Positions 59,201 to 64,000 of a stretch of DNA of 64,000 nt are shown piece after piece. A program made the position numbers and the translations under genes. Numbering within the stretch: the stretch's first letter is position 1; the number at the start of each line of letters is the position of its first letter. The DNA comes from Candolleomyces eurysporus (Eukaryota > Basidiomycota > Agaricomycetes > Agaricales > Psathyrellaceae). The notes beneath the pieces were generated by a model. That model did not search any database and was not told where the DNA came from. It was given only the letters and a program-made list of their open reading frames with translations. Location of the stretch: contig JANBPK010000785.1 of assembly GCA_027579435.1 (NCBI GenBank), positions 37,763 to 101,762 of the forward strand, read 5' to 3'.

Positions 59201-60413
59201 GGAAGGACATATGAATGAATGAAAAGATGGCAGTCCGGGGAATGAACGCGACGATAACCAACGCGCCATAGTCGCGAGGACATCGTGAACCCGCTGCAGC
59301 AGAAGCCACCAAACAAGCAGTCAGGCAAAAAAAAAAAAAAAGGAATTTGCTTCGCAAAACAGTGACGGTAATGAAGCCACGTCCAGAAATGGTAAATCAA
59401 ACACTCTCCCAAGAACACTAGTTGAAATGCAAATGGAAGAAGTCTAGAACGATCAAGCAAACGAACGGGAACGTTCACATTTCCTCGAGGATGCAAGGAG
59501 AGAGGACCCCGGAACCAAGGGCCAATCGACTAATGAAGCAAAGAGCAATCCATCCATCGAGGAGCAGGGTAAAGAGAGTGTTTGCATCGGCTCTGGAAGG
59601 AAACAGTGGAGCTGCAGGAGGCGCAGCGTCCACCATGTTCGCTGACTCGTATCCCGCAGCAGGACTCGGAGGAGCGCAACACGATCCCAAAACTGGATAG
59701 AAGCAGAAAATAAAAGAAAGAAACACTGCAGAACAACGGTGATGGTCTCGTAAACGAGCACGAGGAAAGATCAAACCCCTCTCTGAAATGAAAATGGAGA
59801 ACAATCCACAAGGGCCAGGGTAGAGGAAAGGTTTGCAGCGACCCTGGAAGGAGACAGTGGGACGGCAGGTGTGCACAGTAACTCGTATCCCGCAGCAGGA
59901 GGAGCGTAACACGATGCCAAGACAAAATAAAATAGAAAAGAAAAGAAAAAGAAACTGCAGAAACAGGTGTAACGCTCTCGGGACCGAGAACGAGGAAAGC
60001 TGAAACCCCTCCACGCAAATCCGGGGCAAGCCCAACACACAACAGATCAAGCAGCACGAGGAACGAGCAAGCATCACCGGTGGTCTTAATCAATCAAACA
60101 AAACGACCTCCCGACCAAACCGAAAGCTCAAAGATCCACAAAAAAAAGACCAAAAAGAAACGACGCTCCATCGAACAAACACCTCGAAACCCCCAAAACT
60201 CACCGGATAAAACACATGCTCAAACACACCCGCGCACTTCCAGCAGCGCACCTCCAGCATCGTCCTCTGAGCAGGCAGAGGAAGCGGCACAGCAAACTCG
60301 AGCGGCACTCCACAGCTCGAGCATGTGGTCGGTATGTGTGGGTAGACCGGGCGCGAGGGCAGCGGCCCGTTCAGGTTCGGGGTGAAGTTGTGCGAGGCCC
60401 CGGGGTACGCCAT
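56267..60413 (-). CDS. DnaJ co-chaperone with X-domain (Djp1/Caj1-like)
   Basis: J-domain protein that stimulates Hsp70; yeast relatives (Djp1, Caj1) act at organelle surfaces. Exons: 60413-60204, 58429-58114, 57783-57359, 57289-57147, 57093-56935, 56790-56646 and 56572-56267, giving 567 residues. The N-terminus has a zinc-ribbon-like pair (CSSCGVPLEF, then CWKCAGVFEHVFYP). Next come a Gly/Pro-rich stretch, the J domain (GYYDILGVAVDATTDDIKKAY with HPD in HHPDKNP), a G/D region GGFVDPEEVFGAIFGGDRF, a highly charged coiled coil of Lys/Glu repeats and the DnaJ-X domain (RESYGVELLQAIGFVYVAKA; GGWLHNVQGKYHVFSET). The first intron is about 1.77 kb, far longer than the others. Frame totals support this exon-1 choice. 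Confidence 0.85.
59545..60018. repeat. Imperfect tandem duplication inside DnaJ intron 1
   Basis: Two units, about 59545-59782 and 59800-60018, share words in the same order: CTCGTATCCCGCAGCAGGA, GGAGCG.AACACGAT, CTGCAGAA, ACGAGGAAAG and CAAACCCCTC or GAAACCCCTC. The rest of the intron (58440-59400) is A-rich with GAAT and CAG microsatellites and several homopolymers ending in N. Confidence 0.7.
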
Positions 60414-60824
60414 CCGGTATTCCTTTACTGGTTTGGTGGGGTGTGTCGCTGAAATGACGAGATGATATGATGAGCCCTTGAGCCTTGAGGGAGGTATGAG
60501 GTCGATCGTGTGGTGCGATGGAGTCCCCGGGATCGCGTCGATATACTGCGATCCGGAGTGTCGTGCGTCTTGTAATCAGCAGGCGCTTCTGGAGCCCTGT
60601 CGGAGCACCCCGTCGTACGTGTGAGGTCGCACAAGAGAGATTGGAGAGAGAATGACGGAAGAAGGAAGCACAGCGCTCGAAATGGCGCAGTAAATTACCT
60701 TTTTGGTGGCTGTGCTGATGATCGCGATCCTTGAGGCTCGGACTGGCTTTTCGCATTTATGTAAGAAGTACATGGTTTTTATTTATTCCTCCGTCCCCAG
60801 AGCTAGCTACGGTCGTGCGATGTT
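60414..60824. other. DnaJ promoter and TYS1 3' region
   Basis: Upstream of the DnaJ start and downstream of the tyrosyl-tRNA synthetase stop, both on the - strand, so it holds the 5' UTR and promoter of one and the 3' UTR of the other. No separate gene or clear TATA box was seen. Confidence 0.4.
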
Positions 60825-62589
<1,765 letters not shown>

Positions 62590-62966
62590 GGTGCTATCCT
62601 GAGATATAATCTATAATCTGTGGTAGGAGGAGATCTATCTCCTGGCTGGGTTATCTATCGTCGCATTAGTGTCGATGAATTCAGGGATATACGGGGCGCA
62701 CCCTAGGTCTATCCTGCTTCCTTTTTGCTATGAGAGCAGGGCGTAGGGAGAAGAGGGATCCATGACTCGATTCAATAGAAGGAAAAGATTAGAGACGTGG
62801 GAGATACCTGCCATATCGGATGAGTTGCCAAACTGCTCCCTTTGAGCAAACGGTTCTCACGACCTTTTTTGCACTGCACCATCAACTTGCGGAGCGGAGC
62901 CGCGACCCTACCGACCCTCCTCCTCCCTGCCCGTCCTCCTCCATCCTTTCCACGACCACAGCGACG
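62590..62966. promoter_or_regulatory. Shared divergent promoter of TYS1 and PRP43
   Basis: A 377-bp gap between two head-to-head conserved genes. No clear TATA box was seen. A frame opening at 62820 is in phase with PRP43 but lacks conserved residues, so it is taken as 5' UTR. Confidence 0.5.

Positions 62967-64000
<1,034 letters not shown>

Noticed and set aside
62820..62966. Earlier in-frame ATG for PRP43
   Set aside because: The added 49 residues are Cys/Pro/Thr-rich without conservation and fall in the short divergent promoter.

Overview
This is a nuclear window from a basidiomycete fungus, probably a mushroom-forming Agaricomycete. Genes are split by many short introns (mostly 45-65 bp, GT..AG). 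The families are typical of Agaricomycetes: DUF6534 membrane proteins, F-box proteins with a coiled-coil N-terminus, GMC oxidoreductases, a fungal UbiA-type protein, a DUF4238 expansion and a fungal 7-TM family. The species cannot be named from the sequence. I found no tRNA, rRNA, CRISPR or complete transposon. All gene models were built by hand from splice signals, paralogue comparison and frame. For every multi-exon model except the second F-box gene, exon lengths sum to a multiple of three; two models need a single N removed and one (tyrosyl-tRNA synthetase) also needs one base of a T run removed.

Layout. 1-9.2 kb: a UbiA-type prenyltransferase (+), a DUF6534 membrane protein (+) and an OMA1-type mitochondrial metallopeptidase (-), separated by N-rich DNA without supported genes. 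11.1-47 kb: a repeat-built accessory region, almost all on the + strand. Its unit is a five-exon 7-TM gene followed about 410-430 bp downstream by a two-exon DUF4238 gene. Four 7-TM genes appear intact and at least four 7-TM fragments remain. There are five intact DUF4238 genes (A, B, E, F, G), one with a damaged first exon (C), one clear pseudogene (D) and one detached C-terminal half (E'). Two GMC oxidoreductase genes lie after copies F and G. 47-54 kb: two F-box genes, an HNH-like protein and a two-finger C2H2 protein, all on the - strand. 56-64 kb: conserved housekeeping genes: a DnaJ-X co-chaperone (-), cytosolic tyrosyl-tRNA synthetase (-) and, divergently, the start of the PRP43 DEAH helicase (+, runs off the window).

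How it fits together. Conserved genes flank a fast-evolving array. The array has grown by tandem duplication of a 7-TM/DUF4238 cassette and later of a larger block (7-TM, DUF4238, GMC, F-box end); a recombination junction is visible near 39.5 kb. The DUF4238 proteins differ mainly after their shared N-terminal domain. Some go straight to C-terminal membrane segments, two carry a duplicated ~160-residue module I do not recognise, and one ends in basic, nuclear-signal-like clusters instead of a membrane anchor. No function can be assigned to the cassette from sequence alone.

Sequence quality. Single Ns are of two kinds. In roughly 1-8 kb and 50-52 kb they replace a base and the frame continues through them. 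At 27444, 33957, 47491, 48602, 53572 and 62577 they are extra characters, usually beside a homopolymer, and removing them restores otherwise split genes.
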